The position numbers and the translations under genes were made by a program. The notes under the pieces are model-generated. The model had not been told where the DNA came from, did not search any database, and worked only from the letters and a program-made list of their open reading frames with translations. From NCBI GenBank assembly GCA_029959085.1, contig JARWIR010000010.1, positions 13,599,001-13,663,000 on the forward strand: DNA of 64,000 bases, in the 5' to 3' direction. Position 1 is the stretch's first letter. Each line of letters opens with the position of its first letter. Source of the stretch: Nemophila menziesii (taxonomy: Eukaryota; Streptophyta; Magnoliopsida; Boraginales; Hydrophyllaceae). Below are positions 20,467 to 30,170 of this stretch, one piece after another.

Positions 20467-20735
20467 AGTCGGCTATTGGGATCCCCTTTCCCGGCTCCCT
20501 TCCAAAACAGTCGGCTATTGAGACACCTTTCCCAGCTTCCTTCCCGAACAGTAGGCAATTGAGACCCCTTTCCCGACCCCTTCCGAACTACAGTAGGCAA
20601 TTGAGACCCCTTTCCCCGGCTCCTTCCAAACTAGAGTAGGCAATTGAGTCACCCTTTCCCAGCTCATTTCTAAAATAGAGTCGTCTATAACGCTCCTATT
20701 TCCCAGCTCACTTCTAAAAGAAGTCGCCTATTGAT
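20467..20735. repeat. About 50-bp subterminal tandem repeats
   Basis: Roughly five to six units built on GTCGGCTATTGAGACCCC / GTAGGCAATTGAGACCCC, then TTTCCC(A/G)GCTC and TTCCNAAC. Position just inside the left CACTA end fits subterminal transposase-binding repeats; that role is inference. Confidence 0.8.
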
Positions 20736-20811
20736 ACTTAGCCTTGCACCAGGAAGTATCAGAGCAGGCCTACAAAAGAATAAGAAAACAAAAAAGTAAA
20801 TATCCAAATAA

Positions 20812-21352
20812 TTGCACTATAGGTCCCTGTGGGGGGCATAATGCAACTATCAAAGAGTAGGTTATGAATAGTAACACCAACTATTTCTAGACTTTCATGG
20901 CTTTTTAATGAATCATCCCTGTTAAATAAATTGAAAATTAATTCTAGTATAGGTCCCTATATTTTGAAATAAATACATTGAATGATTCTATATTATGCAA
21001 AACAAGATATTAATTGCACTGCAGGTCCCTATAAAAGGCAAAATAAGATGCTATTTTGAATGAATTAAACTATAGGTCCTGATATCTAGCGAAAATGCAT
21101 TGAATAACCCTATATTATGCAAAACAAGACATTAATTGCAATGTAGGTCCCTATATTTTGCAAAAATGCACTTTATGTTCCTATAATATGCAAATAAGAT
21201 GCTCTTTTGAATTAATGGCACTATAGGTCCCTAAATTATGCGAAAACTGCACTATAGGTCTCTATGTTATGCAAAAAAAGCACTATAGATCCCTGTATTA
21301 TGCAAATAATGCACTAAGGTCCCAACATTATGCGAAAAATGGACTATAGGTA
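20812..21352. repeat. GCACTATAGGTCCCT interspersed repeat cluster
   Basis: About a dozen imperfect copies of GCACTATAGGTCCCTA, each followed by TATTATGCAAAA or a variant, at irregular 30-60 base spacing. A lone copy recurs at 22464 inside the intron between the OTU exons. Confidence 0.75.
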
Positions 21353-21394
21353 CGCAATTCATTTATTTTTAGAAGTAATTACACCATACCTCAC

Positions 21395-21480
21395 TTTCGG
21401 CATGTAATTCAAATCGAGAAGTTATTAATTGTCCTCCAGCAGCTAAATATGGTGTGAGAGCCATTGATATTCCCACCAAA
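21395..21480 (-). other. Exon-like open segment, unidentified
   Basis: The minus strand reads openly as GISMALTPYLAAGG then QLITSRFELHAESE and ends at a good donor GAG|GTATGG. No clear acceptor lies in front. Composition and splice signal suggest another captured exon; the source gene is not recognised. Confidence 0.4.
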
Positions 21481-22097
21481 AGGAATAATAAAGAAGATAA
21501 TTGTGGAGACATTATACCCTACAAACATGCCTACATTAACATAGTATTATTAGAAAAATACACAAAAATATTCAACCAACAAAAAAAACATGCCCACATT
21601 AACATAGTATTATTAGAAAAATACATAAAAATATTAGAATTTCCAAAACTGGTCCCTCGAACTTTGTGTTTTTACCAATTTGGTTAAGAATATCGTTTCC
21701 TTATAGTAAAATAATAGACGTATAGGTATTTTCGTAACCTAAATAGTCCTTAGACTTTTTAATTTCCCCAAATTGGTCCCTGTACTATCCCCTTTTACTA
21801 GTTTGGTCCTTAACTATAAAAATCTGACACGCGGAGACTACTATGGGACAAAAATGGTACAATTATATACACTCCTGTTTCGGAAACCAAAGGGACTAAC
21901 TGTGCAATTAACCAAAGTAAGACATACCTAGTTGGCCAACAAGTTCAACTCAAACAATTATATGTTCAACCTTCTTTCCTTCTTTCCTAAAACTAGTAAA
22001 TTGATATCTAAAAGTACCACAAGAAAGTAAATATTATAAGTATCCAAGGGCATAATAGGCAAACAAGGGTATTCTCGTAATTTATCGTGCAACATAC

Positions 22098-22169
22098 CTT
22101 GTCAGTGATATTTTCTCGACTCTGGAAAAGTGGAACCGTCAATGTTAGACCATTTGTCTTTAGTGGGAC
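22098..22169 (-). other. Exon-like open segment, unidentified
   Basis: Minus-strand 72-base segment bounded by acceptor CTAG| and donor AAG|GTATG. One frame is open (VPLKTNGLTLTVPLF...ITDK). The source is not recognised. It lies downstream of the OTU exons on the same strand. Confidence 0.4.
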
Positions 22170-22365
22170 CTAGTAAAAGAATATAAGCAAATACAGTAAA
22201 TAGCAAAACTTACTACGATTATATTCATTTAAAAGTAATTTTCAATCAAATACCAAAGAAGAGCAAAAAAGTTAAGATATATAGAATTACTGTAATGTTC
22301 ATAGAAGATATTTATTTTTTCATCTTCTACCTTTATTTCTTGAACCTAAAAAAACAAAAAATTAC

Positions 22366-22581
22366 CTTATTTACGACTTGTCGAACAAATTTGTGATGCT
22401 CGGGAGTACGGTAAAACTGATCTGACAAAGCATGAAATTAGAAAACAAAACATTAGAAAAAATTGCACTATAGGTCCCTAACCTATCAAAGTATTCTAAT
22501 TCAATAACTCGCAATAAAAAACCGACCTGACAATTACCATCACCTTGAACCTTACACTCAACCAGCTCGTACACTCGTAAT
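22366..22581 (-). pseudogene. Captured OTU-family cysteine protease fragment (2 exons)
   Basis: OTU proteins are deubiquitinating cysteine proteases. Exon 22527-22581 reads LRVYELVECK then VQGDGNCQ, containing the catalytic Asp and Cys of the D-G-N-C motif, and ends at donor CAG|GT. Exon 22366-22437 reads FHALSDQFYR then TPEHHKFVRQVV and ends AAG|GTAATT; in normal OTU proteins the expected text is FRALSDQ. Its acceptor is AA instead of AG and Arg has become His, so splicing is probably lost. The intervening intron holds a GCACTATAGGTCCCT copy. The catalytic His part of the domain is absent. The fragment follows the symplekin exons on the same strand, so the two are joined in one captured unit. 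Confidence 0.7.
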
Positions 22582-22693
22582 CTATACGCGGAAATATTTG
22601 ATGTAAATTTACCTTTTTATACTCTCTCATAATCCAAAATGGGCCAAAAATTCAATTATTTCCGAATATAATTCTCTAAAAATGATAACTCAC

Positions 22694-23749
22694 CGTAAAT
22701 GATAACGCCATTTGAAACTTATATAGTGGAAGGTCAACAAGGCGAGGGAATATCGGTAGAACCTAATTTAATAAAATAATTATTCATATTAATAAAACCT
22801 TGTTTAAAACATAAACATTCATAAGAAAGAAATAAAGAAAAAGAGAAGATTTTCAGGCTACCTCATTTTTGGAAAATGATGAAAGTACTGGGATGAGAAT
22901 AGTAGCATCCTGAAAGATAAGAGGGCCCCACGCCTTGGCAGAGCAGAAAATACAAACAGTTATAAAAAGGAATATAAATGGAAAATGGGAGGACTTTTAG
23001 TTTAGTTTCATATAAACGCTTTACAGTGGCAATAAGATCAGATGGTGTTGCCGTCTCTTCAGATAATATACGAAGCACCTAGCAATTAAGGAACATAATT
23101 TCAAAACCCCCCTTTCTAAATAAAGAATGTCCAGAAATATATAATATTATATATACCTGTGTCAAAATATATCCACTTCCGATTGGTGGATCAGATATTA
23201 CGTGAAGCAGTTCAGAGTATGAAGACCCTAGAGTCCTTATAAGAATCGGTACATGGCGATGCACAGCCTACACATTATTAACCTCATTAGAAACAGTGAG
23301 TAATTACTTTAATAGCCATTTTAGAGGCCAAGATCATAAGATAAATAAGCAAAGTAGTAATGGAAAAATAACCTGTTTAACAGACTTGGGAGATCGTGAA
23401 TAAGTTTCAAATACAAGTTGAAGAAGATTAGGTTTCTGCAAGAAGAAGAGCACCTCAGTCAGAATAGAGGGATTACTTATTAACTCTTTCTTCTAGTGAA
23501 TTTTTCCTTTGTGCATAATGCAAAATATAGTGAAATAAGGCTCTGAGCTCTAGCAAATGACACTGAAGAATCACTCTGTTTAACACACTCATTTTCACAC
23601 ATCTGAGATCCACTAACCGATGCTTCTTGGCTCCCAACCTGACAAAATCAATCATTTAATTAATACAGAACAAGTAAAACACATAAACTAAAAAACAAAC
23701 AAAAACAACACCTCTCTTTCTGTCCTTTGCTCAGATTGTGACTCCGGAT
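22694..23749 (-). pseudogene. Captured symplekin (ESP4-like) fragment, 7 exons
   Basis: Symplekin is the scaffold of the mRNA cleavage and polyadenylation machinery. Minus-strand exons in order: 23712-23749 (DPESQSEQRTERE), about 23494-23638 (VGSQEASVSGSQ...VSFARAQ...LYFALCTK), 23373-23435 (KPNLLQLVFETYSRSPK), 23157-23267 (AVHRHVPILIRTLGSSYSE), 22995-23078 (VLRILSEETATPSDLIATVK), 22862-22909 (DATILIPVLSSFSKNE) and 22694-22762 (VLPIFPRLVDLPLYKFQMAL). Exon lengths 63, 111, 84, 48 and 69 are all multiples of three with canonical AG and GT borders. The second exon runs into a stop after LCTKEK where the donor should be. The N-terminal and far C-terminal parts of the protein are missing. Identification is from recalled family sequence, not a search. 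Confidence 0.75.
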
Positions 23750-24213
23750 CTGAAACATTATGATCAACTGCTGACAAGAACATATTTGTTTCAAATTGTT
23801 CAATGTTTTCTGATATATTGACTTGTTAACTAATCTTAAAGATAAGTAGGTTGAGAAAACTCTAACTTGGATGTTATACATAGGTAAATCCTAGTGGCGA
23901 ACAGAAGTAACTTTACTACCAATTCTTTATTTTCTTCATTCCCACTAAATGGACTTCCCACAAAGTCTTAATAATTTACAGCTCTTTTTAAATCTATATA
24001 CATTAAATCCAATACAGACACTCCATATTCCATATCAAATACAAAAGAAATTCAAAATGTACCAAATGCAGTAGCAGGTTTACTCAAAAGCAACTGAAAC
24101 TGAAACACGTGAATTTTAATCTGAACACATTCATATGCTTATAAAATTGCTTATTTTAATATACTAACAAGATAGCAAAATTAAAGTAAATCAACGGATA
24201 TGAGAATTCTGAC

Positions 24214-24320
24214 CTGAATTGGAGAGGAAGAAAGGAATCTGATCGTCAACTATCTGAACTTTCTTTTTCGAAGGACATGAGTTCGAAGGACATCGCGTAT
24301 TTAAAAATTTACTCTACTCA
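24214..24320 (-). other. Exon-like segment upstream of the captured genes
   Basis: Minus strand, open and ending at donor TTCAG|GTCAGA, reading CPSKKKVQIVDDQIPFF with a Lys-rich patch. It may be a 5' exon of the chimeric transcript. The source is unknown. Confidence 0.35.
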
Positions 24321-24603
24321 TCGGACAATCCCTGAAGAGCATCCATCACTTGACATTGCACCTGCATACCCCAATTGTAAGGATTATCATCATTATTACA
24401 ATAATTTGAGAAAAAAGGCTAGGGTTTGAGATCGATATGAAGAGGTGAAATTGAAAGGCTAAGGTTTCTAATCTCCCGAGAAAGACATGTCTATCATTGA
24501 GACAGTCATCACCATATGATCTCCACTTAGGAAGCCTTAGTATCAAATGGAGGAGGCGTTGACGGTGAAAGTGATGGTTGCATTGACGATGGCGTGATGG
24601 TGG

Positions 24604-24625
24604 GAGAGAGAGAGAGAGAGAGAGA
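24604..24625. repeat. (GA)n microsatellite
   Basis: GA dinucleotide run. On the minus strand it is a CT tract just ahead of the candidate ATG near 24584, like many plant 5' leaders. Confidence 0.9.
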
Positions 24626-24649
24626 AATTAGGGTTCTTATGGTGAAAGA

Positions 24650-25430
24650 AAAATTTGATTTGGGGATAAATAATCTATGCAATTAATTGTATGAAAGATG
24701 GATGATTTTTTAATTAATGTAAATACAATTTATTCTACAAAATTTAACTTAAATAAAAATATTAGTGGATTTAGCAAAATGAAAAGTACTAGTAGACTAA
24801 AACGGAATCTAAAAAAAAATGTGTGATTGATGTTTAAATTATTCTCTATTTTGTTTTTCAAAAGTTTTTGGTTAATAATTTATGATTTTAGAATTATATT
24901 TTTAATTAATATAATATATGATTTTTGAAATTAATTTTTTATTCAAAAATTTTATTTTATTTTACTTTTTTTAATAGATTTGAATTTTAAATATTTATAT
25001 GAATTTTTAAAATATTAATCATTATTATTCTTATCTTCATAAATTAAATTTAGTTTTAATCATTTTTATGATTAATTATAAATTTTAAAATTTATTTGTG
25101 TTTTTAAATATTTTTGTGCATTAAAATTTTTATATTTTTGTGATTTTCTAATTTTATTGTGAATAGATTATTTTTTAAAATATTTATGATTTATTTTTTG
25201 TATTTTTAAAATATTTTTGAGAACCAATTAAGATTTTTAAACATTTTTGTGATTTTTAAATATTTGTATGAATTTTTAAATATTAATCATGATTTTTTAT
25301 TTTTATTATTTTATAAGTTATATTTAAAAAAAATTACGAATATTTAATTAATAACCATTTTGATTGTATGGGTAGAAAAATTTGTTGATAGCCCACTCTT
25401 ATTAAGTTGGGGTGAGAAATGTTTGAAATA
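24650..25430. other. AT-rich right interior of the CACTA-like element
   Basis: Very AT-rich with many degenerate AAATATTTTTGTGATTTTT words. No coding content. Confidence 0.6.
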
Positions 25431-25547
25431 ATAGACGACTCTTATTAGAGGAAGGTGGTCAAATACAAAATTGATGTTTTTTTAACAACTAAATGATGGA
25501 GGGTAGAGAAAAAAGAGTTGGTATATCACAGTTTTTTTGTAGTGGTC

Positions 25548-26490
25548 AATATTATTTAATCATAAAGTTAGAGCGATACAATTATCTCTGCTTGGTTTTT
25601 TTAGTTAATTTAATGTTATTATTAATGAACTTTAGTCATTCGTTGAAATAAAATCTTGACCTCAAAAGAGATGGCAGGCGTAAATAAACCACAAGAAAGA
25701 AAGCGATCGGTTGTGTGGAAAATAAATTTGTCGCCAATGTTAAAAGACTAGTACTCAATATATTAAATCCTGGCACATGGTTGAAATATCCAATGTCTCT
25801 GTTTTTTAATTTATGATCCATAATCCAGTGTCTCTTCCAACATACATGGAAGTGGTGGTATTTTTCATTAATAAGAGCTACACTCCTGTACCCAACAAAC
25901 CCATTTTCTTACGGAACAAAACAAAATAGATAGTCAAACAAAATAGATAGACCTGCATGCTGCTCTTTATGCTACACTGGCACGTATCCTTTTTAGTGTT
26001 TAAGAATTAAATCTTTGTACGGTGTAATATCGCTTTTTTTGGGGTCAACAGACTCAACACAATCATCTTTGTGATATTACATAGGAAAAAACAGATCCTT
26101 TTTTTGTCTTTTTTACGAAAGTGAGTAAACAACAAATAACTCGAGTAAATAAATCTCTTCTTAAGCAACATGCAAATTACTCCTTTTCCTCGTGAGTCGT
26201 GACTTTTCGTAAGAATGAGCCAGTAATCTAATCATCTCACCTTTTACATTAGCAAACAATACCACACACTTTAATCCGCTATTGTTAAGTAGTCTTAGTT
26301 GGAAAATGCAAACATACGTTTAAAATTGTGATTTTCAGATAACTATAAAAATGAAGAATGAGATTCTTTTCATTTCTAAAACTGATTAAATATGAATGTA
26401 ATATAATGCTTTCTGGATATAATTTCTGCTCACTCCCTATCATGTGGGACAAATAACCAACAAAGATGAGAAATTCTCCCGGTGTTGAAA
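25548..26490. other. Unassigned AT-rich spacer
   Basis: No gene, repeat family or structural signal recognised on either strand. Confidence 0.5.
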
Positions 26491-26590
26491 AATTAATTTT
26501 GTATATTAGCCGTGTAAGAAATGAGTGGTAAATGAAGGTGAATTAATTTTGTATATTAGCCGTGTAGGAAATGAGTGGTAAATGAGAGGA
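26491..26590. repeat. 50-bp direct tandem duplication
   Basis: Two copies with a 50-base period starting AATTAATTTTGTATATTAGC, differing at a few positions (GTGTAAGAAA versus GTGTAGGAAA). Confidence 0.9.
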
Positions 26591-26716
26591 GAAATCTTGT
26601 AATCACCTTCTCTAAACTTCTTTTTCAAATATCTATCTCATGAGTAAAAAGTAAGTCAGGTAGATGTGTTTTTGCGGAAGCTAACAAGGCCTTTGATAAA
26701 ATAATGATAAATAAAA

Positions 26717-26970
26717 ATGCAACTATCCCCTAACCTATCACGTTACTCATTGCAAGTATCACATGTTGTATGCAAGTTTTAATGATAAGTTAGATTCGTT
26801 CTTTGGAACTTAGTGTGTTATACGAATAGATTAGAAAAAAATATAGTAAGAATTAGCTCGTGGAATTAAAAGACAATAAAAATAAATATGAGTAACTAAA
26901 GAGAGAATATGATTAAACTAAAGACTAATGCAATAAAATAAAGATTTAAGAATGAGATGAGAAATAAAAA
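26717..26970 (-). mobile_element. Athila-type LTR fragment
   Basis: CACGTTACTCATTGCAAG, TGCAAGTTTTAATGATAAG and TTAGTGTGTTATACGAATAG match the 3' part of solo LTR E near 44620-44710 in the same minus orientation. Both LTR ends are missing. Confidence 0.8.
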
Positions 26971-27051
26971 ACCATGAAAGCGAGATTTTAAAGTTTAGAA
27001 GCAGCCATGAAAGACGATAAAAGTTTCGAAGAAAATAAAACCCCCTTTAAC

Positions 27052-27178
27052 TCTGATATCATGTTAAAGGAGAAAGAAATAAAAGTATTTTTGTATATAT
27101 TGATTGATGATAGAATGCTTTACACATGAACTATATATAGACAGCTATACATGCTATTTGTGTTATCTATTTGCTAAC
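27052..27178 (-). mobile_element. Possible small copia-type LTR and primer-site remnant
   Basis: CTCTGATATCA next to TGTTAAAGG resembles, on the minus strand, an LTR end ...TAACA followed by a decayed initiator-Met primer site (TGGTATCAGAG with one change). A palindromic TATATATA box is near 27132 and CTAACA near 27173. No internal coding region remains, so this is weak. Confidence 0.3.
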
Positions 27179-27239
27179 ACTTTTTGTTATCTTGTACAAC
27201 AAAAATTTATTTATTCAACTCATATGTTGAGTTACTTAA

Positions 27240-27490
27240 CTTATATATGGTTGATATCTTATCACTTGGGACGATGACAAGGGGATATGGATATTTGGGA
27301 TGATCAATGTGGCTATGAATGCTTGAGGCGACGCGATGACTGTGGATATTGACGTGTGGGGACTGATCGACGGTTGTGGATATTGATACTTGGGGACTGA
27401 TCGATGGTTGTGGCTATGGACGCTTGGAGATTGATCGATGGCAATGCATTTGGATGATTGGGCCTCGATGGGCGGTGGATATGTACACAT
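27240..27490. repeat. Degenerate minisatellite (GATCGATGG / GTGGATATTGA)
   Basis: About five imperfect units of 45-50 bases with the words GACTGATCGA(C/T)GG, TTGTGG(A/C)TAT and ACTTGGGGA. The open frame on the opposite strand is a product of the repeat. Confidence 0.65.
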
Positions 27491-28640
27491 GGGGACGGAT
27501 ATGTGGATATAATTGATTATGGAAAAAGTTTTTTTCAGAAGTAATTTTTCGTTTATATAGTAGAAGGTGATGGCTCGTTTTTAAAAGTGAGACGCCGGCT
27601 CACCTCCCATGTTTTATACATATATATGTGTATTTAAGATATATCAATCAATGGATTACAATTCAGAGTTTTTTTTTCAAATTTCACTGGTTTATTATGG
27701 ACATTAACAATAAAAACGCGTCTAGATTAAATTATTTTATCAATAAAATCTTCCAATTGAATTAATTTTTTTTGTCATATTGATGTTTTAGTGTATTGTT
27801 TGTTTTGTTAGTGTACATGTTTACTAGATATCTATATTATAAATCATACTATTCAACAGTTCAAATCCTTTACATAAAGAGTGACCAAGATCGTCAAAAT
27901 TCCTATATTTTACCCATTTGCATTAATGATATTATTTGTCTCTACTAATTAAAAAAATTACATATGGAATTGATAATAAATTGTCTCTATAAATTAAAAT
28001 AAATCACATATTAAATTGGTTTTAACAAGTTCGGTCGACAAAAGAATTGACTTTAAAAAATAATAATATACAAAACAATTACAACGGGTAACTTAAATCT
28101 ATTCCATTCTTTTCCTTACCGCTCCTCACGCCGTCGTTGATCTCCTCACACCACCAATGATAAATTTACCAAATTCCTTTTTTTCCTTTTCTTTATCACT
28201 TTCTAGTCGTCAAACAACAAACCCTTGCCCTTCACTCCTCCCTTGCACTACACTCATCACGCCGCCGTCTACCTCACCGCACGCATCCATCGATCTTATC
28301 ACACGCATTCGTCGATCTCACTGCACGCGACAATCATCATTAAAAACCTTCAAAATCATCTTTGTATCAACAAAGAAGGTACATATTAATTTTATTTGAG
28401 CGGTTACTTCAATGCTAATATTTTTAATAATGTTTGTTTTCAGAAAAAGTTTTTGGTTTTTTTTAGATTAGTGGAATTCATCCATGTTGTTCATTTTCAC
28501 CTCAAAAAATATATTGTATCAATTAAAGCATTTTCATATCTCCTCATCAGATCTTTTGATATTCCTAAAGTATTATTATTAATTAAATTATTTGCTGAAT
28601 TATTTTTAACTTTTGATTGAAAAATAGGTTATGCTTGAAA
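27491..28640. other. Unassigned region
   Basis: AT-rich, with a more C-rich stretch at 28080-28340 (repeated CATCGATCT / CACACGCATTCG words). No domain recognised and no clear exon structure. Confidence 0.4.
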
Positions 28641-28649
28641 TATAACATA

Positions 28650-28825
28650 AACTGAAGATGGTCATTTGCTAAAAAAATTGATTGGAGAATAGGTGGTCAT
28701 TTGCTAAAAAAATTTGATTGACAAACCGGTGGTCATTTGAATATAACATAGATTGAAGATGGTCATTTGCTGAATTTTTTTGATTGGAAAACAAGTGGTC
28801 ATTTGCTGAAATTTAATTAACTTTT
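28650..28825. repeat. GGTGGTCATTTGCT minisatellite
   Basis: Four to five imperfect units of (A/G)(A/G)TGGTCATTTGCTRAAAAAATTTGATTG, with ATATAACATA between some units. Confidence 0.75.
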
Positions 28826-28839
28826 GATCGTGGATATTA

Positions 28840-29430
28840 AGGATGAAGGAAGGCTTTATTTATGGATTGAAGAAAAGTCAAGCCTCTCTCAGTCTCATCA
28901 GTTTTGTATGCACAAATGTACCCGCATTGTCTTGCACTAAAACACCATTTCTTACTTCTTTCATCTGATAGCGCAGTCATTTTCTATGGGTGATTTCAGG
29001 TTTGTCCTAGATACTCATTTAGTTTTTAACTAAATTTTATCTTATTATGATCTACAACTTGAGTTTCAAAATAGTTAATACAGAGCGTGAACTGTTTGTT
29101 AATAATTATCCTCACATATATAAAGTATTGTGACGTTATTTATCTCCTCTAATTTTAAATTGTAAATGATTAGCGATATCATGCGAAACACTCACATGAA
29201 AACAAAAGGTGGGGGACTCATTAAGGCGTTCTATACTTTATAAAAAAATCATGTACTCATGTTGGACACAATATGCGTCTCAACGTTTCAATTAGCGGGA
29301 ACTCTGATTTTGCTGAAATCCTGCTAAATTTATCTTAAAGGAATCTATTTTTTTCCAAACACGTTTTGATTATGCTCATAAGTTTATGTAATTTTTCAAT
29401 TATTCTAGAGTGGCTTTAACCTAGAGGAAT
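28840..29430. other. Unassigned region upstream of helicase remnant
   Basis: No feature supported. It may belong to the decayed Helitron that follows. Confidence 0.35.
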
Positions 29431-30170
29431 CTATGGCGATCCAAAGAACAATGTACAAGTGCAAAGACTTGAGTAATATGATATCTACTACATATCCTTT
29501 CATGCATGACCTTGAAACCATAATTCCCATGTATCTCGATGAATACACTATACTCTCGCCATGAAGTGATGATGCTAATGATATTAACAATCTTGCACTT
29601 GAGATTTTTCCTAGACCTGAACAGACGTATCTTACAACTAATACTATGCATGAAAAGGATCAAGTAGATAAATCTATATTATCTCGATATCAATTTTTTA
29701 AATTCACTGAATCCAAGTAGATTACCTCCATTTAGATTGGATTTGAAAGTTGGTGCTCCTATCATGTTGTTAAGAAATACTGCACTGAAGGACGGATTGT
29801 GTAACGACACGAGGTTGATAGCCGTCAGGTGTTAGACACGTGTTATTGAAGCCATGATTTTGAATGGAGATAAATATGGTAATTTGGTATGTATTCCAAG
29901 AATATCTTTGACACCTTCTTCTCCCGATATACCATTAAAGATGACCATGAGACAATTTCCAGTTTGTTTAGCATATTCCATGATAATAAATAAATCACAG
30001 GACAATATGTGAAATTCATTGTGATCGATTTGCGCATTCATGTATTTAGTCATGGACAATTGTATGTTGCATTATCTAGATGCACGAGTTATGATCACAT
30101 AAGTGCTTATTCCCGAAAGTGATCAAACCACGATTAATATTGTATACCTAGATATTTTGATATAGTGTAT
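29430..30170 (+). pseudogene. Helitron PIF1-like helicase, C-terminal remnant
   Basis: Helitrons encode a Rep/helicase for rolling-circle transposition. With several stops and frameshifts, the plus strand reads FLNSL...[19 protein letters not shown], then [32 protein letters not shown] and [17 protein letters not shown], followed by a degenerate HGQLYVA(L/V)SR-like segment (near 30050-30085). These are the successive C-terminal motifs of the Helitron helicase, in the right order. Walker A and B motifs and the Rep domain are absent. Helitron ends could not be placed with confidence. Confidence 0.75.

Larger units (their letters stand above)
20325..25544. mobile_element. CACTA-like (EnSpm) element carrying captured gene exons
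   Basis: The right end read outward is CACTACAAAAAAACTGTG, a standard CACTA terminus. The left end reads CACAACAGGAAATTAAG, an imperfect match. The 3-bp flanks GTC are identical (20322-20324 and 25545-25547), as expected for CACTA elements. Subterminal tandem repeats lie at 20467-20735, and GACGACT words occur near both ends (20348, 20377, 25434). No transposase was recognised, so it is non-autonomous. The middle holds minus-strand exons of at least two unrelated host genes, symplekin and an OTU protease, plus further exon-like pieces. The element limits rest on weak left-end similarity plus the TSD. Confidence 0.65.

Noticed and set aside
20467..20735. CRISPR-like regularly spaced repeats
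   Set aside because: Adjacent tandem units without unique spacers, in plant DNA inside a DNA transposon.
27240..27490. 84-codon minus-strand frame rich in Ser, Pro and His
   Set aside because: Translation of a degenerate minisatellite.
29405..29663. Minus-strand frames over the Helitron helicase remnant
   Set aside because: The plus strand carries the ordered helicase motifs; these are antisense shadows.
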